NCBI GenBank assembly: GCA_021740825.1
Contig: JAIOZA010000005.1
Span: 1 to 64,000, forward strand
Reading direction: 5' to 3'
Source: Bacteroidia bacterium
GTDB taxonomy: Bacteria > Bacteroidota > Bacteroidia > B-17B0 > Aurantibacillaceae
Length of the DNA: 64,000 nt
Shown piece after piece: positions 53,543 through 62,591 of the stretch. Positions within the stretch are counted from its first letter, which is position 1. The number at the start of each line of letters is the position of its first letter. The position numbers were made by a program, and so were the translations under genes. The notes below the pieces were generated by a model, which was given only the letters and a program-made list of their open reading frames with translations, did no database searches and was not told where the DNA came from.

Positions 53543-53604
53543 AAAGAACGATTTTTAGTTTGGTTGTTGGGTTTTGTGTTATATTTTTTGTACTTGATTT
53601 TAGT

Positions 53605-53667
53605 TCTGTCACATCTAGCGCAGTCGAGCTACGATGTGTGTTCTCGACTGCGCTCGAACTGACATTA
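53605..53667. repeat. TCGA/GCGC-rich inverted repeat abutting the amino acid dehydrogenase stop codon
   Basis: TGTCACATCTAGCGCAGTCGAG (left arm, 53609-53630) and CTCGACTGCGCTCGAACT followed by GACA (right arm, 53643-53664) are near-perfect reverse complements around a short centre. The right arm ends directly before the TTA stop codon of the dehydrogenase gene. The right arm matches the core of the element at 46005-46108 almost exactly, so this is a dispersed repeat family; it may also act as a terminator hairpin. Confidence 0.75.
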
Positions 53668-54768
53668 GATCACTGCATTAATTCTTGCAATACTTTCTAT
53701 GCGTTGTTCAGCTATTTTATTAGCAGCGGCATAAGTTGGTATATTTTGAGCTTTAGCTGTCTGAATAATGTTCCAAGTTGTATCATATATTTTTTCAGCA
53801 TGAGCTAAAGCACGTTCTCTGTTATAGCCTTCTAATTCATAATATACATTTATAATACCGCCGGCATTAACCACAAAATCAGGAGCGTACAAAATACCTT
53901 TTGATAATACTAATTCACCGTGCTTTTTCTCATCAGCTAATTGATTATTAGCTGCACCGCAAATTACTTTACATTTTAATTTCGATAAAGTTTCATCATT
54001 AACAGTTGCTCCTAAAGCGCAAGGGGCATAAATGTCAATATCTAAATCAAACATTTTATCTGCGGTTACAAATTCAGCTTTAAATTTATCTACTGATGCT
54101 TTAATGCGCTCTTCGCTAATATCATTAATATAAACTTTAGCACCTTCTTTGGTTAAGTAATCTACTAATGTTTCTCCAACATGACCAATGCCTTGTACTA
54201 ATACTTTTTTACCACTTAAACTATCGCTTCCAAATGCTTCTTTGGTGCTAGCTTTCATACTAACGTAAACGCCATAAGCAGTAACTGGAGATGGATCACC
54301 ACTTCCCCCCATATTTTCGGGTAGGCCGCTAACATGGTCAGTTTCCATTTTAATTATTTCCATGTCACGGCTAGTCATTGCAACATCTTCGGCAGTTATA
54401 TATTTTCCACCAAGACTATTCACAAATTTTCCAAAACGACGTAGCAACGCTTCTGTTTTTATTTTTTTTGAATCTCCAATAATAACTGCTTTTCCGCCAC
54501 CTAAATTTAAACCAGCAACGGATGATTTATAGGTCATTCCTCTCGATAAACGCAAAACATCCGTTAATGCTTCCATTTCGTTATTATAATTCCACATTCG
54601 AGTACCACCTAAAGATGGACCTAACACAGTGTTATGAATAGCAATAATAGCTTTTAATCCGGTTGCATTATCATTACAAAAAAGTATTTGTTCATGATTA
54701 TTGGCTAACATTTGTCCAATTACAGGATTTTGCGCTAAGCTCGAATCTTTGATATCTTTTACTTCCAT
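53665..54768 (-). CDS. Leucine/Glu/Phe/Val-family amino acid dehydrogenase
   Basis: A 367-residue NAD-dependent oxidative deaminase. The glycine-rich active-site segment GMTYKSSVAGLNLGGGKAVI holds the catalytic lysines. The nucleotide-binding motif is VLVQGIGHVGETLVDYL, followed by an Asp in YINDIS that fits NAD preference. The overall length and the C-terminal motif CGAANNQLAD and PDFVVNAGGIINVYYE resemble leucine dehydrogenases more than the roughly 430-450-residue glutamate dehydrogenases. It would interconvert branched-chain amino acids and their keto acids, feeding iso-branched fatty acids in Bacteroidota; that link is inferred. Confidence 0.88.
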   Translation of the reverse strand: MEVKDIKDSSLAQNPVIGQMLANNHEQILFCNDNATGLKAIIAIHNTVLGPSLGGTRMWNYNNEMEALTDVLRLSRGMTYKSSVAGLNLGGGKAVIIGDSKKIKTEALLRRFGKFVNSLGGKYITAEDVAMTSRDMEIIKMETDHVSGLPENMGGSGDPSPVTAYGVYVSMKASTKEAFGSDSLSGKKVLVQGIGHVGETLVDYLTKEGAKVYINDISEERIKASVDKFKAEFVTADKMFDLDIDIYAPCALGATVNDETLSKLKCKVICGAANNQLADEKKHGELVLSKGILYAPDFVVNAGGIINVYYELEGYNRERALAHAEKIYDTTWNIIQTAKAQNIPTYAAANKIAEQRIESIARINAVI

Positions 54769-54870
54769 AGTGGAGTGCTTTAAATTCGCCGCTAATTTAT
54801 GATTTATTTGGGTAGAAAATAATTTTTATAAATAAGATTTAAAAAGCATTGATTAAATTTGTAAAGCATT

Positions 54871-55998
54871 TTGAAATATATTGTCACATATTTTTTGTTT
54901 TTATCAACTTTTGTTGGGCTAGCTCAAAAAAGGATGTGTGGCACAAAAGACTTTTATATTAAAGTTGCTCCCACCTATGGATTTATTTTTGAGCACAAAA
55001 GTACCATAGGTCATTTGGTTCGTGGCTATATTCCAGGTTTGGAAATTGATTTTGTTAAACCTACCACAGGATGTAAACGCTGGCATCGCGAAAATAATTT
55101 TTTAGAGGTTGGTATGTCATTTAATTACATATCATTTTCTAACCCAAAACAATTAGGAGCTTGTTTTGCACTTTCTCCTTTTGTAGAAATTCCTTTGAAT
55201 AAAAAAGTGCGAGCAATACGACCTGTACTCCGCGTATGTTGGGGAGTATCGTACCTCACTAAAAAATTTGATATTAACGAAAATCCAAAAAATATTGCTA
55301 TTGCGAGTCACTGGAACACCTTCGTACAATGGAAAGTTTTATGGCATATGGATTTAAATAAAAAAATTCGACTCGAACCGGGCTTGTCATTTGCACATGC
55401 ATCAAACGGCCGTTCGCAAGTCCCAAATTTAGGATTAAATGTGGTGTCGTTAAATATGGGAATTAATTTTAAAATTAATGGCGAAACTGTTAAATGTGAT
55501 TTAATTGATTCGTCATCGGTTTGGCCTAGCAAGCATGAAATTGTTATTTGGGATGCTGTTGGTTTTAATGAACATGAACCGCCGGGCGGTCCAAAATATT
55601 TTGCAAATACATTTGGTGCAAATTATTATTATAATGTTAGAAATACTCATAAATGGGGTGGTGGAGTAGATGTATGTTATGATACTCAAAATGAATACCA
55701 TTTAAAAACGTCTGGGAATCCGGCAAATAATTGGACTGACGTTATGCAATTAGGGGTAAAAGTTTGTTATGCTTATAATATTGGTCGTATTAGTTTACCC
55801 ATAGAAATGGGATATTATGCTATCTCTAAACCTAAAGAAGATGGACCTATTTTTCATCGAATTGGTATAAGGCATTATTGTAAAAATGGTTTAATGTTTA
55901 ATTTTACAATGAAATCACACTGGGCCGTGGCTGCTCATTTTGACTATGGTATTGGATATAGATTTAACTTAAAGAAGAAGAAAATTAATGCGCTTTAA
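54871..55998 (+). CDS. PagL-like lipid A 3-O-deacylase / acyloxyacyl hydrolase
   Basis: A 375-residue outer membrane protein. The start codon is TTG: the frame's first ATG lies after the signal peptide (KYIVTYFLFLSTFVGLAQ), so TTG 54871 is the only start that keeps it. The N-terminal 200 residues form a beta-barrel with the PagL catalytic site His-x-Ser-Asn in FAHASNGRSQVPNLGLN. The C-terminal half repeats a similar barrel-like pattern (GANYYYNVRNTHKWGGGVD) without that motif. Such enzymes remove an acyl chain from lipid A in the outer membrane. TAAATTTG ends 9 bases before the start (54854-54861), suggesting a very short leader. The next gene overlaps by 11 bases. Confidence 0.85.
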   Translation: MKYIVTYFLFLSTFVGLAQKRMCGTKDFYIKVAPTYGFIFEHKSTIGHLVRGYIPGLEIDFVKPTTGCKRWHRENNFLEVGMSFNYISFSNPKQLGACFALSPFVEIPLNKKVRAIRPVLRVCWGVSYLTKKFDINENPKNIAIASHWNTFVQWKVLWHMDLNKKIRLEPGLSFAHASNGRSQVPNLGLNVVSLNMGINFKINGETVKCDLIDSSSVWPSKHEIVIWDAVGFNEHEPPGGPKYFANTFGANYYYNVRNTHKWGGGVDVCYDTQNEYHLKTSGNPANNWTDVMQLGVKVCYAYNIGRISLPIEMGYYAISKPKEDGPIFHRIGIRHYCKNGLMFNFTMKSHWAVAAHFDYGIGYRFNLKKKKINAL

Positions 55999-56725
55999 AT
56001 TTGTCATATTAATTTGCTGTTTGCTCATCTTTACTTTCTGTAAAAATGAAAATAGATGTGATTGCTTAAAGTCTTCTGGAAAAATAAATAGTATAAACCA
56101 CAATGTAAGTAATTTTAATAGTATTTATTTAACCGATAAAATGGATTTGTTTCTTACTCAAGGACCTACTTTTGAGGTAAGAGTAGAAGCAGGTGCTAAT
56201 TTGCAAAAATTGATTAAAACAGAATTAGATGGAGAAACATTAAAAGTAGTTAATAATAACAAATGCAATTGGGTGAGAGGTTACAAACAGAAGATAAAAA
56301 TATTTATCACAGCGCCCCATTTTAAATATATTAAGCATGGAGGTTTAGGTACAATTGAGAGCACTAATACAATAGTTCAAGATCAAATTAATTTAAGAGT
56401 TGAAAATTCTGGGGATTTAAAATTGGATTTAAATACTGCCAAAATAATGGCCAGCGCACACGGTAATGGAAACATGTATTTAACAGGAAGAACAGATAGA
56501 TTAGAAAGTGATTATACAGGCACAAATTATTTATATGCGGATGGTTTAATAATTAAGGATTATGTTTATCTGCATAGCGTTACAATTGGACACACATACA
56601 TAAATGCTCCAGAAAATGGATTGATGGATATTATTATAGATAAGGCAGGAAATATATATTATAAGGGAAATCCATCGCAAGTTAATTTGGTGAAAAATAG
56701 CTCAGGGAATTTAATTAAAGAATAA
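55988..56725 (+). CDS. GIN-domain (DUF2807) lipoprotein
   Basis: A 245-residue lipoprotein (signal FVILICCLLIFTFC) with the GIN (DUF2807) beta-helix-like domain. The pattern is NFNSIYLTDKMDLFLTQG, VRVEAGANLQKLIKTELDG, then repeated strands (INLRVENSGDLKLDLN, MASAHGNGNMYLTGR). These domains are common in Bacteroidota and unassigned, perhaps binding other envelope parts. It overlaps the PagL-like gene by 11 bases and is therefore translationally coupled to it, suggesting a shared outer-membrane function. Confidence 0.88.
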   Translation: MRFKFVILICCLLIFTFCKNENRCDCLKSSGKINSINHNVSNFNSIYLTDKMDLFLTQGPTFEVRVEAGANLQKLIKTELDGETLKVVNNNKCNWVRGYKQKIKIFITAPHFKYIKHGGLGTIESTNTIVQDQINLRVENSGDLKLDLNTAKIMASAHGNGNMYLTGRTDRLESDYTGTNYLYADGLIIKDYVYLHSVTIGHTYINAPENGLMDIIIDKAGNIYYKGNPSQVNLVKNSSGNLIKE

Positions 56726-56835
56726 GCCTTCTATTTTTAGCTGATATAAAAATAAGTAATCGTTACACTATATTTTATTTCGTTTTTTTAACTTTAATCA
56801 CTGTGTTTAAAAGTGTATTTTTACATGGAATTACT

Positions 56836-58134
56836 ATGGTATTTAATAAAATTTATTTCTGTTTACTTTTTTTAATTATTACTTTAAAAATTGTTTCGCA
56901 AGATGATTATGTAAATGATAATCAATTGCGTTATGAAGATTGGAGCTACAAATCATATATAAAAACAGTACAACTTCATGAAGCATCATTTGATGCTAAT
57001 CCAGCCATTTTGCAATTTAACACTGAAGAGCAATTAGAGTTAAGCTTTGATGACTTGGAAGCCGATAAAAAAATGTATTCTATTAGTTTTATTCATTGTG
57101 ATGCAAATTGGCAACCGTCAAATTTGGTTAGTGCCGAATATATGAATGGATTTTTTGAAGCTAATATTTTGAATTTTAATTTTTCTACAAATACGATTCA
57201 GAAGTATACGCACTATTCCATTTTATTTCCGCAAAGCAACATGCAATTTTCGAAAACTGGAAATTACATTGCTTATGTATATGAAGACAACGACAAAGAA
57301 AAAATTATTTTGACAAAACGTTTCATGATTTATGAAAACAAAATAACAGTGATTGCAAATGTGCGCCAGGCAATTGGAAATGATGAGCAGTATGAAAAAC
57401 AGCACATTGACTTTAATTTAATTAATAGTCAATACGAATTAACCAATCCTTTTACAGATTTAAAGGTTGTCATCACTCAAAATAACCGCTGGGATAATTC
57501 TGTCAGTGATATTAAACCAACTTTTGTTGAACCAAGGCAGTTAACGTATTCGCTAGATGACAAATCTACTTTTAATGGAGGTAATGAATTTAGGTATTTT
57601 GATTCTAGATCTTTAAGAACTTATACAGAACGAGTTTATGATATTTATAGAGACAGCGCTTACAAATACCATTTGGTTTTAAAATTAGATGAGTTAAAGA
57701 CGTTTAAAAATTACAGTTTTTATAACGACTTAAATGGTGGCTTTTTGATTAAAAATAAAGACATGGTTGGAACTCCAGATACTGAAGGAGATTATGCTTG
57801 GATTCATTTTTTTTTACCTTATGATATTGCTCAAGGCGAAGGTAATTTTTATATGCTCGGTAAGTTAACAGAATGGAGATTGAATAAATCAAATCGTATG
57901 ACTTATAATTATAAAAAAAATGGTTACGAATGCAGTTTGTATATCAAGCAAGGTTATTATAATTATACGTATGTTTATTTAAAAGATGAGAAAAAAGGTG
58001 GAGATGAAACGCTCACAGAAGGTAACCATTGGGAAACAGAAAACGATTATACCATTTATGTTTATCATCGCCAAAGATCAACGTATTATGATCAGCTGGT
58101 AGCAGTTAAACGATTTAATTCGTTTAAGAGATAG
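56836..58134 (+). CDS. Type IX secretion system plug protein (DUF5103 family)
   Basis: A 432-residue exported protein with signal peptide MVFNKIYFCLLFLIITLKIVSQ. I take the ATG at 56836; the frame also offers GTG 56803, which would add 11 residues before the signal. Family markers are IKTVQLHEASFDANPAIL, LELSFDDLEADKKMYSI, the FIHCDANWQPSNL motif, YTHYSILFPQSNMQFSKTGNY, FNGGNEFRYFDSRSLR and the C-terminal AWIHFFLPYDIAQGEGNFY. In Flavobacterium johnsoniae a protein of this family plugs the periplasmic side of the SprA translocon of T9SS. That fits the T9SS cargo genes in this window. The other T9SS core genes are not here. Confidence 0.88.
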   Translation: MVFNKIYFCLLFLIITLKIVSQDDYVNDNQLRYEDWSYKSYIKTVQLHEASFDANPAILQFNTEEQLELSFDDLEADKKMYSISFIHCDANWQPSNLVSAEYMNGFFEANILNFNFSTNTIQKYTHYSILFPQSNMQFSKTGNYIAYVYEDNDKEKIILTKRFMIYENKITVIANVRQAIGNDEQYEKQHIDFNLINSQYELTNPFTDLKVVITQNNRWDNSVSDIKPTFVEPRQLTYSLDDKSTFNGGNEFRYFDSRSLRTYTERVYDIYRDSAYKYHLVLKLDELKTFKNYSFYNDLNGGFLIKNKDMVGTPDTEGDYAWIHFFLPYDIAQGEGNFYMLGKLTEWRLNKSNRMTYNYKKNGYECSLYIKQGYYNYTYVYLKDEKKGGDETLTEGNHWETENDYTIYVYHRQRSTYYDQLVAVKRFNSFKR

Positions 58135-59425
58135 AATTTAAGCGTTGATTAATTTCTTCAAAAATAGGCCGCTTTAAAATAGAATTCTGCATGCAATCAT
58201 TTTTTAATTGAATCAAAGATTGTTTTAAAGAATTTTCTTGTTCGAAATTTTGATTTAGTAAATCGTCTATGAAGCAACCAAAAGCTCTTACATCTATTCT
58301 TTCAAAATAAGTGGATGTTTTATTTGTGATTTCATAGACTGTTGCTGCACCAAAATCTCCAAAAATTGTATTTGCATGTTCATCAATTAGTGTATTATGC
58401 GCGTACAAATCGCCATGCATTATTCCTTTTGAATGAAGATGGCGCATGGCATTTGCAATAGCTTTAGTGATATTAAAGATAGTTGATATAGAAAAATTTA
58501 CACCTAATGGAAATGTATCTCTTGTGCAAGTATCAAAACTTGGTGGACCAGCTAAATTTTTAAAGTTTGATAGAATTAATTCTAAAACCAATCCCATTTT
58601 TTGTTCGGGATGATTTTCTATTTTGCCTATTACAGTAACTAAGTTTTTATGTTTCCCCGCTAATATGCAAGCATTCATTTCATCTTTCGGAAAGCCATCG
58701 CTAGTTACTTCGCCTTTAAATACTTTTACGGCTATCTCTTTTTTTGCAGATTCATTTGTCCATTCTGCTTTTGAAATAATACCGGATGCACCCTCTCCCA
58801 ATGTTTCTTTTACGTTTAATTCATTCCATGAAATGATTGGCAATTCATTTTTTAAATTAATTATTTTAGTGCAAGGATTTCCTGAAAATGCTAACCAAGA
58901 TAAACGAGGTAATTCAAATAACCATTCAGGAAATTCGGAAATTTGATTAGCAGAAATACGAAGTAATTCGATATTTTTGCATTGAGACATTTCGTTTGGT
59001 AAACCATTTAGATTATTTCCTGCTAAAGCTACCTTTTGAAGTTTAATACAATTACCAATACTTTTCGGAAGTTTTTTTATGCAATTGTTGGTTAAAATTA
59101 ACCATTGTAAATTTATTGGAAAAGCATTCTCTGAAATGAAATCGATTTTGTTAGATTTGAATCCAATCATGGTTAAATTGGAGCATTTTGCTAATACTTC
59201 CGGAAATGTTTTAAAAACATTATCTGAAAAAAAAGCAATTTTTAGGTTCTTTAAATCACTAAAATTTTCGGGTAAATGCGATAATTGATTTCCTGATAAA
59301 TCTAATAGTTCTAATGTTTCAGATAAATCAAAAATTTCGTTCGGAAATTCTTTTAACTCGCATGAAAGTTTAAGTGTTTTTGTTCCCTTTAATTCGCCCG
59401 AAAGAAGCTGAGTTAATGTTTGCAT
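58124..59425 (-). CDS. Leucine-rich-repeat Ser/Thr-like protein kinase
   Basis: A 433-residue cytoplasmic protein with an N-terminal LRR array (about 15-190, six to seven units such as LELLDLSGNQLSHLPENF) directly joined to a eukaryotic-like protein kinase domain (about 205-433). The glycine loop is GEGASGIISKAEW, the ATP-binding lysine is Lys234 in IAVKVFK and the catalytic loop is MHGDLYAHN (Asp339, Asn344; Gly replaces the usual Arg of HRD). The metal-binding DFG is at 357-359 (IFGDFGAAT). All catalytic residues are present, so activity is likely. There is no signal peptide or membrane helix, unlike receptor kinases. The stop overlaps that of the convergent T9SS plug gene by 11 bases. Neighbours give no substrate. 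Confidence 0.88.
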   Translation of the reverse strand: MQTLTQLLSGELKGTKTLKLSCELKEFPNEIFDLSETLELLDLSGNQLSHLPENFSDLKNLKIAFFSDNVFKTFPEVLAKCSNLTMIGFKSNKIDFISENAFPINLQWLILTNNCIKKLPKSIGNCIKLQKVALAGNNLNGLPNEMSQCKNIELLRISANQISEFPEWLFELPRLSWLAFSGNPCTKIINLKNELPIISWNELNVKETLGEGASGIISKAEWTNESAKKEIAVKVFKGEVTSDGFPKDEMNACILAGKHKNLVTVIGKIENHPEQKMGLVLELILSNFKNLAGPPSFDTCTRDTFPLGVNFSISTIFNITKAIANAMRHLHSKGIMHGDLYAHNTLIDEHANTIFGDFGAATVYEITNKTSTYFERIDVRAFGCFIDDLLNQNFEQENSLKQSLIQLKNDCMQNSILKRPIFEEINQRLNSIS

Positions 59426-59426
59426 T

Positions 59427-60782
59427 TTAAAAAATACTATACAATAAACGCCCCACTAAAAAGTAAATAGAAATACCAATAATGTCATTTAAGGTAGTAA
59501 CAAAAGGTCCGGTAGCTAATGCAGGATTTATTTTAAAACGATTCATCATTAATGGAACAAATGTTCCTAAAAATGAAGCACATAATATGACTGTAATTAG
59601 TGCTACACTTACTGTAGCAGCTAAAGCCCAAGATTCACTAATTAATAGATTATATCCTAAAATTAAACTTGAACATATTAATCCATTGATTAATCCTACA
59701 CCTAATTCTTTTAATAATTTTGGAGCAATTTTGTCGGTAATTAAGGTGTTATTTGCTAAACCCTGCACAATAATAGCAGAAGACTGCACGCCGACATTAC
59801 CGCCCATGGCGCCAATTAAAGGAATAAAAAATGCCATTTCAGGTCGCAATTGAATTTGGTTTTCGTAATTTCCAATAATTCGTGACCCAACAATTCCGCC
59901 GCACATTCCAACTAATAGCCATGGAATGCGCGCTCGTGACAAGCGCCATAGGCTATCATTACTATCAACGTCATCTGTAATACCACTCATTAACTGAATT
60001 TCCTTTTCAGCTTCTTCACGCATCACATCAACAACGTCATCAATAGTTATTCTACCCACTAGTCTGCCAAGCTGGTCAACAACCGGTAAAACAACTAAGT
60101 CATATTTTTGAATTATTTCGGCCACATCTTCGCTGGCTGCAGATGTTTTTACCGAAATAACATCCGCATCATAAATTTCTTCAACAAGTGCTAAAGGATG
60201 TGAGATTATTAATTTTTTTAGGGAGAGCATCCCAATTAGCTTTTCATTTTCATCAACTACGTATACGGCATACATTACATCAACGCTTTCGGCTTGAAGG
60301 CGAATTTCATCTATACATGCGCTTACTGTTTCATGAGCAAATACACTCACTAGTTCTTTTGCCATTAACGAGCCAGCAGTTCCTTCTTCAAAACTCATTA
60401 AATTGGCAATATCACTTGCTTGATCTATATCTTCAATTTGTGATAAAACTTCTTCTTGAATATTTTCAGGTAATTCATTGATAACATCTGCAGCATCATC
60501 CGACTCCATGTTATCTAGCTGTTCAGCAATTTCTTTGGTGGAAAACGTAGCCAATAAAGCTTCACGTTTTTCATCTTCCATTTCTAGTAAACAATCAGCC
60601 GCTAATTCTTCGTTTAATAAGTCATAAAGATAGTTTGCTTCATCAATGTCTAATCGATTTAAAATTAAGGCAATATCAACTGCATACAAATCTTCGATTT
60701 GCGCATTAATAAAACTATCGTCTTTTATAGAGATAGCATTTTTTAATTGATCTAAAAAGTCTAAGCTTAGCTCAAATTGCAT
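59427..60782 (-). CDS. mgtE: Magnesium transporter MgtE
   Basis: A 451-residue Mg2+ channel/transporter. The N-terminal cytoplasmic superhelix (about 1-130, LNRLDIDEANYLYDLLNEE) is followed by a CBS pair (about 135-255) with VDVMYAVYVVDENEKLIG and RITIDDVVDVMREE. A connecting helix leads to five membrane helices (about 285-450), with the pore signature PLIGAMGGNVGVQSSAI. The acidic N and CBS domains sense cytoplasmic Mg2+ and close the pore. Length and order are standard. It lies one base behind the LRR-kinase stop-to-start boundary on the same strand, so co-transcription with the kinase gene is likely. Confidence 0.95.
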   Translation of the reverse strand: MQFELSLDFLDQLKNAISIKDDSFINAQIEDLYAVDIALILNRLDIDEANYLYDLLNEELAADCLLEMEDEKREALLATFSTKEIAEQLDNMESDDAADVINELPENIQEEVLSQIEDIDQASDIANLMSFEEGTAGSLMAKELVSVFAHETVSACIDEIRLQAESVDVMYAVYVVDENEKLIGMLSLKKLIISHPLALVEEIYDADVISVKTSAASEDVAEIIQKYDLVVLPVVDQLGRLVGRITIDDVVDVMREEAEKEIQLMSGITDDVDSNDSLWRLSRARIPWLLVGMCGGIVGSRIIGNYENQIQLRPEMAFFIPLIGAMGGNVGVQSSAIIVQGLANNTLITDKIAPKLLKELGVGLINGLICSSLILGYNLLISESWALAATVSVALITVILCASFLGTFVPLMMNRFKINPALATGPFVTTLNDIIGISIYFLVGRLLYSIF

Positions 60783-60984
60783 AATCTTAATTTTACGCTG
60801 CTAAAGTAATGTTTTTATGTTTTAAAAAGGGTTTGAGTGTTTAAATTTAACTTAAAATAATATGATAGTATTCTAAATTAATAATAGGTGTATAATGCAT
60901 TAAATTAAAGATAGTGAGGCGTAAAAAAAGATTCAGGAAGATACTTTTAAAAAAATAGCGCTTTAACTACAAAAAAAGTGGTAT

Positions 60985-61878
60985 TTATTTTTTAATAGAT
61001 TTTTGCTTCAACAAAGCATTCAAGAAAATTACAGATAATATGATGCCAAATCCTACATAAAAAGTAATTGATAAATCCTTATTTTCATGAAAGATAAGTC
61101 CAGCTAAAATAATACCATACACACCTTCTAAATTAACGGTAAGGTTTATGGTGTAAGGCGAAAGATATTTCATTAAATTAACTGCAGCAATAAATGGATA
61201 AACAGTGCAAACTGCTGCTAATATGCCAATTAATAAATAATCTTGATTTGAAATCGTGAGAAATTGAACAGAAAAACTGCCGTTGCATATTAAATAAATA
61301 CTTAGTGCAATAAATGCCATTGATAACTCAATAAATGAGATTACGGGCGATGATATAGGATTTTTGTGGTCTTGAATTAAAACCCCATTTAAAATACCAA
61401 ATATAGATGAAGTTAAAGCCGCTATTATTCCCAGTAAAATTCCTAAGCCATATTTAATTTCTACTGAAAAAATAAGGCCAACAGCTGCTATAATTATCAA
61501 ACCAATTACTATTTCATACCAAATGAATTTTCGTTTGTATATGAGAGGTTCAAAAATAGCAGTGAAGAGCGTTCCTGTGCTAAAAGCAGCCATAGTTACA
61601 GAGACATTAGAAACTTTAATAGCGCCATAAAAACTTAACCAATGTATGCAAATAATAATGCCAATTACGGTGAGTTGCCAAATTGTTTTTAACGAAACTC
61701 TTAAATTAGCTTTAATATAAACTAAATAAAAGCTCATTAAAAAAATAGTAATGGCAATTCTAAACCACACAAGTTGAAGCGCATCTGCCGTAATGCCTTT
61801 TCCAAGTATAGGCGACCAGCCCCAAAGAAAGACAATAAAATGTAAAATAAAATGATGCTTATTAATGTTTTTTAGCAC
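60985..61878 (-). CDS. EamA/DMT-family transporter
   Basis: A 297-residue inner membrane protein with ten predicted helices arranged as two EamA repeats (about 10-140 and 150-290). Markers are IVFLWGWSPILGKGI in the first repeat and AVCTVYPFIAAVNLMKYLSPYT in the second. EamA/DMT proteins export metabolites such as amino acids; the substrate cannot be read from sequence. It is separated from mgtE by about 200 bases in which I see no further gene. Confidence 0.88.
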   Translation of the reverse strand: MLKNINKHHFILHFIVFLWGWSPILGKGITADALQLVWFRIAITIFLMSFYLVYIKANLRVSLKTIWQLTVIGIIICIHWLSFYGAIKVSNVSVTMAAFSTGTLFTAIFEPLIYKRKFIWYEIVIGLIIIAAVGLIFSVEIKYGLGILLGIIAALTSSIFGILNGVLIQDHKNPISSPVISFIELSMAFIALSIYLICNGSFSVQFLTISNQDYLLIGILAAVCTVYPFIAAVNLMKYLSPYTINLTVNLEGVYGIILAGLIFHENKDLSITFYVGFGIILSVIFLNALLKQKSIKK

Positions 61879-61965
61879 GATAGCAGAATTAGGTTTGCTT
61901 TTCCTTGATTAATAATACCATTATCGGTATATTTAGTTTCATCAGTAATTATAAAATACAAATAA

Positions 61966-62349
61966 TTAAAATTTAATTTCTTGCAATTGCAATATTGTCT
62001 TTCTTAGGACTTCAATAAGTTTAGCAAATGTTTCATTAAATACTGGAGATTTATTTTCTGATAAACTATCTTGTTCAATAAAAACAACCATCTCCTTGGT
62101 ACTTGCAATGCAAATAATATCTACTGATGACTTTAATTTATGGGCTAACACTTTTACCTTTTCAAAATCACTTTTTTGCTGCGCAGCTTCAATTTGATCA
62201 AGCATTATGGAAGTATTTTCAATAAATAAGTTAACCATTCTTATAACAAATTCATTATTGTTGTTAGACATTTTGATTAATCTACTCAAGTCAAATAATT
62301 TATTGTCCTCGTTAGATAAACTATTACTAGTTAATTCATTCATCTGCAT
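61966..62349 (-). CDS. Hpt (histidine phosphotransfer) domain protein
   Basis: A 127-residue stand-alone Hpt protein that would carry a phosphoryl group in a multistep phosphorelay. The phosphorylatable His is in LAHKLKSSVDI (about residue 71), inside a four-helix bundle typical of the family. No histidine kinase or response regulator is adjacent, so its partners must be encoded elsewhere. The gene starts with MQMNELTSN; an ATG two codons further is an equal alternative start. Confidence 0.85.
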   Translation of the reverse strand: MQMNELTSNSLSNEDNKLFDLSRLIKMSNNNNEFVIRMVNLFIENTSIMLDQIEAAQQKSDFEKVKVLAHKLKSSVDIICIASTKEMVVFIEQDSLSENKSPVFNETFAKLIEVLRKTILQLQEIKF

Positions 62350-62591
62350 TACTATTTTTTTACTATGTAATTCGGTTATAGTTTTTGTTTTTTAGTCACT
62401 AGTTTATCAATTTAAAAATATTAGTTTTATAACTTGCTTTTTTGTGCTAAAAATTGATACTAGTTTTTTTAAAAATGCATGCTAATATACTTTTTTTTAA
62501 ACGATATAGAGTAAATGGAATATTAAATTAAAATAATATTAAAATATCTAGTATTTTAGCATTCGCCATAACAACTTTAACAAGAAAATAG
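62350..62591. other. Intergenic region between Hpt and cysD
   Basis: About 240 AT-rich bases, divergent between two genes. I see no clear terminator, riboswitch or full promoter; a SAM or other sulfur-linked riboswitch is not recognisable. Confidence 0.4.

Noticed and set aside
59482-59853. Plus-strand frame of 123 codons
   Set aside because: Antisense to the membrane part of mgtE.
60783-60984. A magnesium riboswitch before mgtE
   Set aside because: No structured GC-containing core is visible in this AT-rich stretch.
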